This document shows positions 7,249 to 13,711 of a stretch of 13,711 nt of DNA, piece after piece (positions within the stretch are counted from its first letter, which is position 1; each line of letters begins with the position of its first letter). Under the pieces are notes generated by a model. That model worked only from the letters and a program-made list of their open reading frames with translations, did no database searches and had not been told where the DNA came from. The stretch is from Deltaproteobacteria bacterium. GTDB taxonomy: Bacteria; Bdellovibrionota_C; UBA2361; OMII01. The position numbers were made by a program, and so were the translations under genes. Location of the stretch: contig JALRCK010000023.1 in assembly GCA_023262305.1 (NCBI GenBank), positions 1-13,711 of the forward strand, written 5' to 3'.

Positions 7249-7485
7249 AGCCTGTGTAATCGATCCTTGGCTATCTCTAGGTCTCTTCCGAAGTTGCCCT
7301 CTAAAAGTGGGGCGCCCCTTGAAAGCAGGGAGGGAGGACCTGGACTATCTGAATGACGTAAGTTGCCGAGAGGCACAAGCCTTACTCGGACCGACACGTT
7401 AACACGGCATGGAGACTGACGTCAGGGGTTTTTTGCGAAAAAACACCACCTAAGTTGTTGACCTAAGGTTGGAAGGGAGAGGGGT
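7249..7485. other. Left part of the divergent intergenic region upstream of the leucine genes
   Basis: No gene seen. It contains the perfect palindromes GGGGCGCCCC (about 7309-7318) and CTGACGTCAG (7416-7425). It also contains an inverted repeat GTTTTTT-GCG-AAAAAAC (7428-7444) and a direct repeat ACCTAAG (7448-7454 and 7461-7467, 13 bp apart). These are typical of regulator-binding or structured spacer DNA, but no known operator is recognised. The T/A hairpin is not a standard intrinsic terminator because its stem has almost no GC. Confidence 0.4.
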
Positions 7486-7608
7486 ATGACAGCCCTTGCC
7501 GGGAACGGATATGAATCGAACGGTCCAATAGTGCTTGTCGGGGATGTGCGCAGGTTTGCGGAGGACACCGAGGAGTTTTCAGAACGCAGCGTTCCCTCGT
7601 CTTTTTAA
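7486..7608 (+). CDS. Possible small protein, 40 aa, unknown
   Basis: ATG 7486-7488, preceded by GGGAGAGGGG (a strong purine-rich ribosome site), opens a 40-codon frame ending with TAA at 7606-7608. The product is acidic, with GPIVLVGDVRRFAEDTEEF as its core (residues 13-31), and has no membrane span or signal peptide. I recognise no family. Candidate promoter elements for the leucine genes begin right after its stop. It could be a real small protein, a remnant of a larger gene, or chance. Confidence 0.28.
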   Translation: MTALAGNGYESNGPIVLVGDVRRFAEDTEEFSERSVPSSF

Positions 7609-7637
7609 TTGATTTGAGTCAGGACCCCTCGTAGTGT
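7609..7637 (+). promoter_or_regulatory. Candidate promoter of the leu leader and operon
   Basis: TTGATT (7609-7614) and TAGTGT (7632-7637) are spaced by exactly 17 nt. The -35 matches 4 of 6 bases; the -10 matches 3 of 6 but includes the key T1, A2 and T6. Transcription would start near 7644, about 16 nt before the leader ATG, and produce a leader of about 180 nt before leuC. By-eye assignment. Confidence 0.35.
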
Positions 7638-7659
7638 GGAAACATCACAGGTAACGCAC

Positions 7660-7713
7660 ATGACTCATCACGCACTCCACACTCTAGAAGGTCTCCTACG
7701 GGCTACATCCTAG
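7660..7713 (+). CDS. leuL: Putative leucine leader peptide, 17 aa
   Basis: ATG 7660-7662 to TAG 7711-7713 encodes MTHHALHTLEGLLRATS. Four of 17 codons are Leu (CTC, CTA, CTC, CTA), including a tandem CTC-CTA at 7693-7698. By eye, CTA is used for none of the 23 Leu codons of leuD, so it looks rare and suited to sensing. A short AGG (7649-7651) lies 8 nt before the ATG. The frame is followed by mutually exclusive antiterminator and terminator hairpins and then leuC, as in classical attenuation of amino-acid operons. Against it: three His and three Thr codons are also present, and the Leu run is shorter than in enterobacterial leuL. Confidence 0.5.
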   Translation: MTHHALHTLEGLLRATS

Positions 7714-7715
7714 AG

Positions 7716-7750
7716 GCAGGGTCGCGCACATGCATTCTTCAAGGCTCTGC
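7716..7750 (+). promoter_or_regulatory. Candidate antiterminator hairpin of the leu attenuator
   Basis: GCAGGGTC (7716-7723) can pair over 8 bp, with two G-T wobbles, with GGCTCTGC (7743-7750), which is also the 5' arm of the terminator; the two structures therefore exclude each other. A protector hairpin is possible between CTCTAG (7682-7687) and CTAGAG (7710-7715). A ribosome finishing at the leader stop (7711-7713) would cover the 5' arm and favour termination. One stalled at the tandem Leu codons would leave it free. Confidence 0.45.
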
Positions 7751-7772
7751 TGAAAGGCGGGGCTTTTTTTTT
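7744..7772 (+). terminator. Intrinsic terminator in the leader ahead of leuC (attenuator)
   Basis: GCTCTGCT-GAAA-GGCGGGGC forms an 8-bp stem (with G-T wobbles) closed by a GNRA-type GAAA loop, followed at once by nine T residues (7764-7772). It sits 54 bp before the leuC ATG and downstream of the leader ORF, with no other plus-strand gene that it would need to end. That position points to attenuation rather than to ending an upstream operon. Confidence 0.65.
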
Positions 7773-7826
7773 ATGTGAGAAGAGGGGGCATATTCGTTCG
7801 TGTGATTACGTTGGTTAGGAGCAATC

Positions 7827-9224
7827 ATGGCAAAGAACATTATTGAAAAGATTTGGGATTCGCACGTGGTGACCGCGAATGCCGAAACGTCAACGCCTGA
7901 CATACTGGTGATCGATCTGATGCTTATGCATGAGGTGACATCGGCGCAGGCTTTTACGCTCCTCAAAGAGCGCAGTATCCCTCTTTTTGATAAGACCCGG
8001 GTTGTTGCAACGCTTGATCATGCCATCCCGACCCGCCGAAACCGGTTTGAGATTCTGGATGATTCAGCTCGTGCTCAAGTTGAAACACTTCGCCGATTCT
8101 GCAAGGAGTTCGACGTTACGCTCTTCGATTTTGACTCGGGGTATCAGGGGATAGTTCATGTCATCGGTCCGGAGCTCGGTATCACGCAGCCGGGTATGAC
8201 GATAGTCTGTGGCGATTCGCACACTTCAACCCACGGTGCCTTCGGGGCGTTAGCTTTTGGCATCGGCACAAGCGAAGTCGGGCATGTCTTGGCGACGGGC
8301 GCGCTCCTTCAGCATAAGCCTAAGACGATGAGGGTGCGGTTTGATGGCATGATGAAGCCGGGTGTTTCTGCCAAGGATGCAATCTTAAAGTTAATCGCGG
8401 AGATCGGCATCTCAGGCGCAAATGGGCATGTGATCGAATACTGTGGTAGTGCGGTTCGTGCGATGACGATGGAGGAGCGCATGACCATTTGCAACATGAG
8501 CATTGAGTGTGGCGCACGGGGGGGGCTGATCTCCCCGGACGATGTCACTATCGCCTACATCAAGAATCGCCTGTATGCTCCCAAGGATTCCGATTGGGAG
8601 CGAGCAGAGGCGCACTGGAGATCCCTCTCGAGTGATGAGGCGGCCTCGTATGATCGAGAGGTCGCGATCGATGTAACCGACCTCACGCCGATGGTCACAT
8701 GGGGAACAAATCCTGAGCAGGCAATGCCGATCAGTGGGCTGGTGCCAGTCGTTGCGAATCTCCCATCTACGCATCGAGCAGTGGCCGAGCAGGCACTTGC
8801 CTACACCAAGCTTAAGGAGGGCCAACCGATGCGTGGTGTCTCCATTCAGTGGGCGTTTATAGGGTCGTGCACCAATGGTCGTATTGAGGACCTCCGAGTC
8901 GCAGCCGGCGTCATGAAGGGACGTTCGGTACACCCTAATGTCACCTTGTATGTGGTACCGGGTTCGGAGGCGGTTGCTGCTCAAGCGGAGCGGGAGGGCT
9001 TGCGTGAGATCTTCGAGTCCGCCGGGGCTCATTTCCGAATGCCTGGATGTTCGATGTGTTTGGGAATGAATGACGACAAGGTGCCCGCTGGGCAGCGGTG
9101 TGTAAGCACTTCAAATCGAAATTTCATCGGTCGGCAGGGAGAAGGAAGCATTACGCACCTTGCATCCCCTGCGACTGTGGCTGCGAGTGCAGTCGCAGGA
9201 TGTATAACAGCGTACGAAGAGTAG
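7827..9224 (+). CDS. leuC: 3-isopropylmalate dehydratase (isomerase) large subunit
   Basis: 465 aa, the usual length for the bacterial LeuC of about 466 aa. It carries the 4Fe-4S catalytic subunit of isopropylmalate isomerase, which converts 2-isopropylmalate to 3-isopropylmalate in leucine synthesis, in the cytosol, together with LeuD. Aconitase-family motifs are clear: LDHAIPTR (63-70), CGDSHTSTHGAFGALAFGIG (128-147), GSCTNGR (346-352) with cluster ligand C348, and PGCSMCLGMN (406-415) with ligands C408 and C411. ATG 7827 follows AGGAG (7817-7821) with 5-nt spacing. leuD starts 9 bp after the stop. Expression is probably controlled by the leader terminator upstream. All ligands are present, so it should be active. 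Confidence 0.97.
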   Translation: MAKNIIEKIWDSHVVTANAETSTPDILVIDLMLMHEVTSAQAFTLLKERSIPLFDKTRVVATLDHAIPTRRNRFEILDDSARAQVETLRRFCKEFDVTLFDFDSGYQGIVHVIGPELGITQPGMTIVCGDSHTSTHGAFGALAFGIGTSEVGHVLATGALLQHKPKTMRVRFDGMMKPGVSAKDAILKLIAEIGISGANGHVIEYCGSAVRAMTMEERMTICNMSIECGARGGLISPDDVTIAYIKNRLYAPKDSDWERAEAHWRSLSSDEAASYDREVAIDVTDLTPMVTWGTNPEQAMPISGLVPVVANLPSTHRAVAEQALAYTKLKEGQPMRGVSIQWAFIGSCTNGRIEDLRVAAGVMKGRSVHPNVTLYVVPGSEAVAAQAEREGLREIFESAGAHFRMPGCSMCLGMNDDKVPAGQRCVSTSNRNFIGRQGEGSITHLASPATVAASAVAGCITAYEE

Positions 9225-9233
9225 GAGGAAGGT

Positions 9234-9839
9234 ATGGAGCCATTTATAACAGTCCGGTCGCTCGGAGCGCCGCTTCCTCTCAAGGATGTCGACACCGATA
9301 TGATTATTCCCGCGCAGTTCCTTACGAGCACATCCCGAGAAGGGTTCGGCGAGCATCTCTTCGTGCGACTTCGTGCGAGTGATCCGAGCTTTTTTATGAA
9401 TCAGGATCGCTACCGGGGCGCTCAGGTGCTGATCACTGATAGTAATTTCGGTTGTGGTTCATCACGGGAACACGCGGTGTGGGCGCTGCGAAGTGCGGGG
9501 ATCCGAGTTGTCATCGCGCCGTCGTTCGCAGATATTTTTGCCTCCAATAGCGGTAAGAATGGTTTGCTTCTCGTGCGCCTTGACCGCGATACTACGAATG
9601 CATTGCTTCGCGAGTGCACGGAGGGGGAGGTGGTTCTCACGGTTGACCTTGAGCGCCAAGTAGTTGTTGCCCACGATGGGCGTGAATGGCAGTTCCCATG
9701 TGACCCGTACCTGAAACACTGCCTGCTCAACGGGCTGGATGACATGGATTTCCTTCGCTCCCGTTTGCCCGACATTCGTGCGACGAAAGCGAGGCTTCAA
9801 GAGTATTCATTCTTTAGCATCGGAACTCCCAATAGGTGA
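9234..9839 (+). CDS. leuD: 3-isopropylmalate dehydratase (isomerase) small subunit
   Basis: 201 aa, normal for bacterial LeuD. It forms the swivelling domain that completes the active site of LeuC. Diagnostic motifs are DVDTDMIIPAQF (18-29) and NFGCGSSREHA (71-81); the latter binds substrate. ATG 9234 is preceded by a perfect AGGAGG (9223-9228) that overlaps the leuC stop, with 5-nt spacing, so the two subunits are probably made in balance. The TGA stop (9837-9839) is part of the ribosome site of leuB. Confidence 0.97.
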   Translation: MEPFITVRSLGAPLPLKDVDTDMIIPAQFLTSTSREGFGEHLFVRLRASDPSFFMNQDRYRGAQVLITDSNFGCGSSREHAVWALRSAGIRVVIAPSFADIFASNSGKNGLLLVRLDRDTTNALLRECTEGEVVLTVDLERQVVVAHDGREWQFPCDPYLKHCLLNGLDDMDFLRSRLPDIRATKARLQEYSFFSIGTPNR

Positions 9840-9843
9840 CTGT

Positions 9844-10950
9844 ATGGAACACAAGAAGATTGCGGTACTGTCAGGTGATGGCGTAGGTCCAGAAGTAATG
9901 GCTGCTACCCTCCCAGTGCTTGAGCGAGTAGGCGAGCTCTTTGGGCGATCCTTTGCGTTTACATCAGCTTTGGTTGGAGGAGCTGCGTTTGATGAGTATG
10001 GGGAACATCTCCCTCAAGAAACAATTGAGGTCTGTCGACGCAGTGACGCTATCCTCTTCGGTTCAGTCGGAGGACCTCTTGCGGAGTCGGATCTCCCGAA
10101 GTGGAAGGGGTGTGAAACCCGTTCGATATTGGCGCTTCGTAAGACCTTTGGGCTAGCGGCGAATTTTCGTCCGGCTACGGTGTACCCTCAGCTTGAAGCT
10201 ATCTCACCTCTCAAAAGAGAGCTGGTTCACCAGGGGATTGATCTCTTGATAATCCGAGAGCTTCAGGGTGACGTCTATTTTGGCGAACACACCCTGAGAG
10301 AAGAGGGGGGTAAGAGGATTGCACGAGATACGTGTGAGTACTCTGAGGATCAGATTGCACTCGTCGCACACGTTGCCTTCCAGGCAGCGCAGAAGCGTCG
10401 GAGTCGAGTAACCTCAGTTGATAAAGCTAATGTCTTGCACACATCAAAATTGTGGAGGGATGTCGTTCGGGAAGTTCATAAGGGGTACCCTGATGTCGAG
10501 TTGGAGGACATGTTGGTTGACAATTGCGCCTTGCAACTCGTCAAAGATCCATCACGATTCGATATTATCGTGACCTCGAATCTCTTCGGAGACATCCTCT
10601 CTGATCTGGCTGCCGGTCTTCCGGGTTCACTGGGGGTAATGCCGTCAGCGAGCCTGAATGCGCAGGGGTTCGGGCTCTTTGAGCCTTCAGGGGGCTCAGC
10701 CCCTGACATCGCCGGAAAGGGAATCGCCAATCCTATAGCTCAGATACTTTCGGCATCAATGATGGTCCGTTTCGCTTTCGGATGGAGCGACGAGGCTGAC
10801 GCCATGGATCGAGCGGTGGTCCATGCGCTTGAAGATGGGGCGCGGACTGCTGATATATTTTCGGGAGAGGGGCGGTGCGTTTCGACCGCAGAGATGGCCG
10901 ACGCGATCTCCCGAAGGTTGAGCACGAAAGGGGGAGGTGTGAGGATTTGA
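9844..10950 (+). CDS. leuB: 3-isopropylmalate dehydrogenase
   Basis: 368 aa. It performs the NAD-dependent oxidation and decarboxylation of 3-isopropylmalate to the keto acid precursor of leucine. Family features: GDGVGPEV (11-18), substrate arginines R99, R109 and R138, Y145, K194 in SVDKANVL, and metal aspartates D226, D250 and D254 in DNCALQL and NLFGDILSDLAAG. The cofactor region is EPSGGSAPDIAGKGIANPIA (280-299). The segment usually RELTGGIYFG reads RELQGDVYFG (138-147); the catalytic tyrosine is kept. The start is ATG 9844, with AGGTGA (9834-9839) overlapping the leuD stop. An upstream in-frame ATG at 9739 would add 35 residues from within leuD and is not needed. The gene ends overlapping the TTG of the next gene. 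Confidence 0.97.
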   Translation: MEHKKIAVLSGDGVGPEVMAATLPVLERVGELFGRSFAFTSALVGGAAFDEYGEHLPQETIEVCRRSDAILFGSVGGPLAESDLPKWKGCETRSILALRKTFGLAANFRPATVYPQLEAISPLKRELVHQGIDLLIIRELQGDVYFGEHTLREEGGKRIARDTCEYSEDQIALVAHVAFQAAQKRRSRVTSVDKANVLHTSKLWRDVVREVHKGYPDVELEDMLVDNCALQLVKDPSRFDIIVTSNLFGDILSDLAAGLPGSLGVMPSASLNAQGFGLFEPSGGSAPDIAGKGIANPIAQILSASMMVRFAFGWSDEADAMDRAVVHALEDGARTADIFSGEGRCVSTAEMADAISRRLSTKGGGVRI

Positions 10951-11534
10951 GCACCGTCAACTGGCGAGACCCGAGGTATCTCGAAAGGGGGACCCCTCGG
11001 CAACAAAGTGCTTTTGCTGATATTCAAGCGCTCGGGGTTCTCACCTCATTGGCGGAGTTTGACCCTGTGTTGGTGAGTACCGTCAACCTAGATATCGATA
11101 TTCCGTCGAGCGACCTCGACATCATATGTGAGGCGCATGACCTGGTTGCGTTTGAGGTGAGGGTGCTTGATCTCTTCGGTGGATTACGAGGGTTTCGCAG
11201 TAGACGCTCCGAATCGTGTACCGCTGCGGTGGTGGTGTCTTTTTTTCACGGAGAGTGGGAGTACGAGATCTTTGCGCAAGCTATCCCCGTTGAGCAGCAG
11301 CGTGCGTTTCAGCACCTCGTGCAGACGCATCGCGTCGTCACCCGAGGGGGTGACCGTTGGAGGAGCGCCCTGAGATTCCTGAAGGAGCAGGGGCTAAAGA
11401 CTGAGCCGGCGGTGGCGCATGCGCTTCGTCTGAAGGGCGATCCTTACGATGCTGTTCTTGCCCTTGAGAACGTTGCAGATGAGGCTCTCGATGCTTTCCT
11501 TGCTGTGCCTCCTCGGGTGGATCTCGCCTCGTAA
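10947..11534 (+). CDS. DUF4269-family protein, nucleotidyltransferase-like
   Basis: 195 aa from TTG 10947, which overlaps the leuB stop (TTGA) and follows GGAGG, a classical coupled start. A longer start at 10875 would lie inside leuB. The pattern matches DUF4269 as I remember it: YLERGTPRQQSAF (11-23), VLVSTVNLDIDIPSSDLDII (41-60), FHGEWEYEIFAQAIPVEQQR (100-119), and an end-domain FLKEQGLKTEPAVAHALRL (144-162) with KGDPYDAV (163-170). The SSDLD (54-58) resembles the metal-binding GSxxDxD element of nucleotidyltransferases. The biochemical role of the family is unknown. Its place in a leucine operon is odd and does not prove a metabolic role; co-transcription is likely from the overlap. Confidence 0.78.
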   Translation: MSTVNWRDPRYLERGTPRQQSAFADIQALGVLTSLAEFDPVLVSTVNLDIDIPSSDLDIICEAHDLVAFEVRVLDLFGGLRGFRSRRSESCTAAVVVSFFHGEWEYEIFAQAIPVEQQRAFQHLVQTHRVVTRGGDRWRSALRFLKEQGLKTEPAVAHALRLKGDPYDAVLALENVADEALDAFLAVPPRVDLAS

Positions 11535-11637
11535 AGGATTTTCTTTCATCTCGACCCCTTGCCCCCCCCTTGGTAAGCTCCGCAGGGAAACGTGGTGGCG
11601 CGGTTCGCCAGCATATGAAGCGTTCCAAGAGATTTTT

Positions 11638-13659
11638 ATGCCCAAGGTTCGTGTGCAACGAAAGAGAACCCGATCGGTTAAGCAGCGGCGGGAGAACAAG
11701 AGAGTAAAGCGTTCTCCGCGCGAGCTGTATACGGCGTTGGTGTATCCCCGCCTCATAGAGGAGAAGATGCTTCTTCTTTTGCGACAGGGAAGGGTCAGTA
11801 AGTGGTTCTCAGGAATCGGCCAAGAGGCGATCGCTGTAGGGAGTGCGCTCGCATTGAATGCAGACGAATACATACTGCCTCTCCATCGCAATCTCGGGGT
11901 GTTTACAGCGCGTGGGATACCTCTCTGGAGGCTCATTGCGCAGTGGCAAGGAAAGTCGACCGGGTTTACCAAGGGCAGGGACAGGTCGTTCCATTTCGGC
12001 ACACAAGACTACAAAATTGTCGGCATGATCTCCCACCTTGGACCACAGCTTGCTGTTGCTGATGGTATCGCCCTAGCTTCCAAGCTTAATAAGAGTGGTC
12101 AGGTTACGATCGTTTTTAGCGGCGAGGGCGGCACCTCAGAGGGGGATTTTCACGAGGCCCTAAATGTTGCGGCGGTGTGGAGCCTGCCGGTCATTTTCAT
12201 CGTTGAAAACAACGGCTACGCCCTTTCGACCCCGACATCCGAGCAGTTTCGATGTAATGCAATAGCTGACAAGGCCGCTGGCTATGGTATCGAGGGCATG
12301 ACGATCGATGGCAACGATTTCGTTGTGGTGCATGAAACCTTAGCTAAGCTGGTCCAGTCGATCCGAAAGAAACCTCGACCGGTGTTGGTCGAGTGTCGGA
12401 CCTTTCGGATGCGCGGTCATGAGGAGGCCTCTGGCACGAAGTATGTTCCGAAAAAGCTGCTTGAGGAGTGGGCTAAACGAGACCCGATAGCTCGGTTTGA
12501 AAGACATCTCGTGAAACAGAGACGTCTCTCTAGAAAGGAGATGAAGAGTATTCGTGCCGAGCTTCTGGCAGAGATTGAGTCCAGTATTGAGCGTGCCTTT
12601 CAAGAGCCTGATGTTGAACCTTCAGTCGAAACGGAGATCTCTGATGTCTATGCTCCTGCGCCGCTCATGCCGAGCCAAAAGGCTGAGGAGGGGTCATCTG
12701 CGATGCGTTTCATCGATGCAGTGTCGGATGGGCTGAGAAGGGGGATGCGGCGCCACTCCGATCTTGTGTTGATGGGGCAAGATATCGCTGATTATGGTGG
12801 CGTATTTAAAGTCACAGACGGCTTCATGAAGGAGTTCGGTAGGGATCGGGTTAGGAATACCCCCCTGTGCGAGTCTGCAATCTTGGGAGCAGCCCTGGGG
12901 TTGAGCATCGCGGGGCGGCGATCCATGGTTGAGATGCAGTTCGCTGATTTTGTCTCGAGCGGATTTACCCAGGTCGTCAATAACTTGGCGAAGAGCCACT
13001 ATCGATGGGGACAGAACGCCAACGTGGTGGTGCGCATGCCGACAGGTGCTGGTACGGGTGCCGGACCGTTTCACTCTCAGTCAAATGAAGCGTGGTTCGC
13101 GCATACGCCAGGTCTTAAGATCGCCTATCCTGCCACTCCCGCTGATGCGAAGGGTCTTCTTATGACTGCATTTGAGGATCCAAATCCCGTGATCTTCTTT
13201 GAACACAAGCTTCTCTACAGAAGTGTTTCAGGTGATGTGCCGGGGGGCGATTATTTCGTTCCCTTCGGCGAGGCGCGTATGCATCGAGAGGGTGAGCAGC
13301 TTGTCATCATAACCTACGGCGCTGGAGTGCATTGGGCGAGCAAGGTAGCGGATGAGTATCCAGAGTTGTCGATAGCCATTTTGGATTTACGCACTCTCGT
13401 CCCTCTCGACTATGAGGCGATTCGGCACGTGGTTGTGCGCACGGGTCGAGTTGTGGTGTTTCACGAGGACACGCTCTTTGGGGGGGTGGGCGGTGAGGTC
13501 GCAGCATACATAAGTGAGCACCTCTTCGAGCATTTAGACGCTCCGGTGTGTCGAGTGGCAAGTCTCGATACTCCCGTGCCGTTCGCTCCGGGGCTTGAGG
13601 GGCAGTTTTTGGCGCGGCACCGATTGGCGGACGCTGTGCAGCGAACTATCGAGTACTAG
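11638..13659 (+). CDS. Fused alpha/beta E1 component of a 2-oxoacid dehydrogenase, branched-chain (2-oxoisovalerate) type
   Basis: 673 aa. Residues about 28-325 are E1-alpha: PRLIEEKMLLLLRQGRVSKW (37-56), GIGQEAIAVG (59-68), and a thiamine-diphosphate motif from GEGGTSEGDFHEALNVAA (162-179) to ENNGYALS (190-197). Residues about 353-673 are E1-beta: MRFIDAVSDGL (356-366), GQDIADYGGVFKVTDG (380-395), CESAILGAALGLS (411-423), MQFADF (433-438) and HSQSNEAWFAH (479-489). The enzyme decarboxylates a branched-chain keto acid and passes the acyl group to lipoyl-E2. This fused layout is known from Bacteroidetes and some other lineages. ATG 11638 has a modest AAGAGA site; the frame is open further upstream, but only inside the DUF4269 gene. 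The first 28 residues are strikingly Arg/Lys-rich, unlike the usual short start. E2 and E3 are not in the window. Acetoin or pyruvate specificity is less likely but not excluded. Confidence 0.88.
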   Translation: MPKVRVQRKRTRSVKQRRENKRVKRSPRELYTALVYPRLIEEKMLLLLRQGRVSKWFSGIGQEAIAVGSALALNADEYILPLHRNLGVFTARGIPLWRLIAQWQGKSTGFTKGRDRSFHFGTQDYKIVGMISHLGPQLAVADGIALASKLNKSGQVTIVFSGEGGTSEGDFHEALNVAAVWSLPVIFIVENNGYALSTPTSEQFRCNAIADKAAGYGIEGMTIDGNDFVVVHETLAKLVQSIRKKPRPVLVECRTFRMRGHEEASGTKYVPKKLLEEWAKRDPIARFERHLVKQRRLSRKEMKSIRAELLAEIESSIERAFQEPDVEPSVETEISDVYAPAPLMPSQKAEEGSSAMRFIDAVSDGLRRGMRRHSDLVLMGQDIADYGGVFKVTDGFMKEFGRDRVRNTPLCESAILGAALGLSIAGRRSMVEMQFADFVSSGFTQVVNNLAKSHYRWGQNANVVVRMPTGAGTGAGPFHSQSNEAWFAHTPGLKIAYPATPADAKGLLMTAFEDPNPVIFFEHKLLYRSVSGDVPGGDYFVPFGEARMHREGEQLVIITYGAGVHWASKVADEYPELSIAILDLRTLVPLDYEAIRHVVVRTGRVVVFHEDTLFGGVGGEVAAYISEHLFEHLDAPVCRVASLDTPVPFAPGLEGQFLARHRLADAVQRTIEY

Positions 13660-13711
13660 CGATAAAGTGCCACCCCCGCCCTATACTCCACGAACGCATT
13701 CGGCGTGGCGC

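Noticed and set aside
7630..7772. T-box riboswitch before leuC
   Set aside because: No AGGGTGGNACCGCG T-box sequence or typical specifier hairpin; GCAGGGTCGCGC is only a weak resemblance. The leader ORF plus antiterminator explains the region better.
8412..9032. 206-aa minus-strand frame inside leuC
   Set aside because: Opposite strand of a complete LeuC with all motifs; no recognisable domain.
11449..11637. Longer start for the fused E1
   Set aside because: The added 63 residues overlap the DUF4269 coding region and resemble no E1 sequence; ATG 11638 gives the normal family length.
11394..12002. 202-aa minus-strand frame across the DUF4269/E1 junction
   Set aside because: Antisense to two well-supported genes, with an Arg/Ser/Pro-rich composition typical of shadow frames.
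13660..13711. Promoter (TATACT at 13682-13687) and hairpin CCACG/CGTGG at the right edge
   Set aside because: No -35 at the right distance, and the window ends before the structure can be judged.
1..13711. CRISPR arrays, tRNA/rRNA genes, transposases and phage attachment sites
   Set aside because: No regular direct-repeat array, no tRNA-like TTCGANNCC arm in the gaps and no transposase or integrase motif seen in any frame.

Overview
The window is bacterial: it has dense short-gap genes, Shine-Dalgarno sites (AGGAGG type), ATG/GTG/TTG starts and moderate GC. I cannot name the organism. A GT39-like membrane glycosyltransferase, CapK-family enzymes and an alpha/beta-fused 2-oxoacid dehydrogenase E1 suggest a Gram-negative or deep-branching environmental lineage, but this is only inference.

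Region 1 (1-7248) looks like an accessory surface-glycan or small-molecule locus. On the minus strand, running off the left edge, is a GT2 glycosyltransferase fused to the start of a CapK/PaaK-like adenylate-forming domain (1-1290). Across a 471-bp gap, and divergent from it, is a plus-strand run: a stand-alone CapK-like enzyme (1762-3150), a compact class V (PhnW-like) PLP aminotransferase homologue (3175-4119) and a small HAD phosphatase-like protein (4053-4580). Converging on these from the right are a multi-membrane-span GT39/ArnT-like protein (4626-5915) and a HAD hydrolase with an unrecognised N-terminal extension of about 130 residues (6052-7248). The idea that the CapK, aminotransferase and HAD genes form one modifying pathway linked to the GT2-CapK protein is inference from gene order.

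Region 2 (7249-7826) is a 578-bp divergent intergenic stretch. It holds a possible 40-codon ORF with a strong ribosome site. It also holds what looks like a complete transcription attenuator for the leucine genes: a candidate promoter, a 17-codon leader with four Leu codons (two of them CTA), a mutually exclusive antiterminator, and a GAAA-loop terminator with nine T residues.

Region 3 (7827-13659) is a plus-strand run: leuC, leuD and leuB (isopropylmalate isomerase large and small subunits, and isopropylmalate dehydrogenase), a DUF4269-family nucleotidyltransferase-like gene that overlaps the leuB stop, and a fused alpha/beta E1 of a branched-chain 2-oxoacid dehydrogenase type complex. Leucine synthesis thus sits next to an enzyme type that consumes the keto acids of Leu, Ile and Val. 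No leuA, E2 or E3 gene is in the window.
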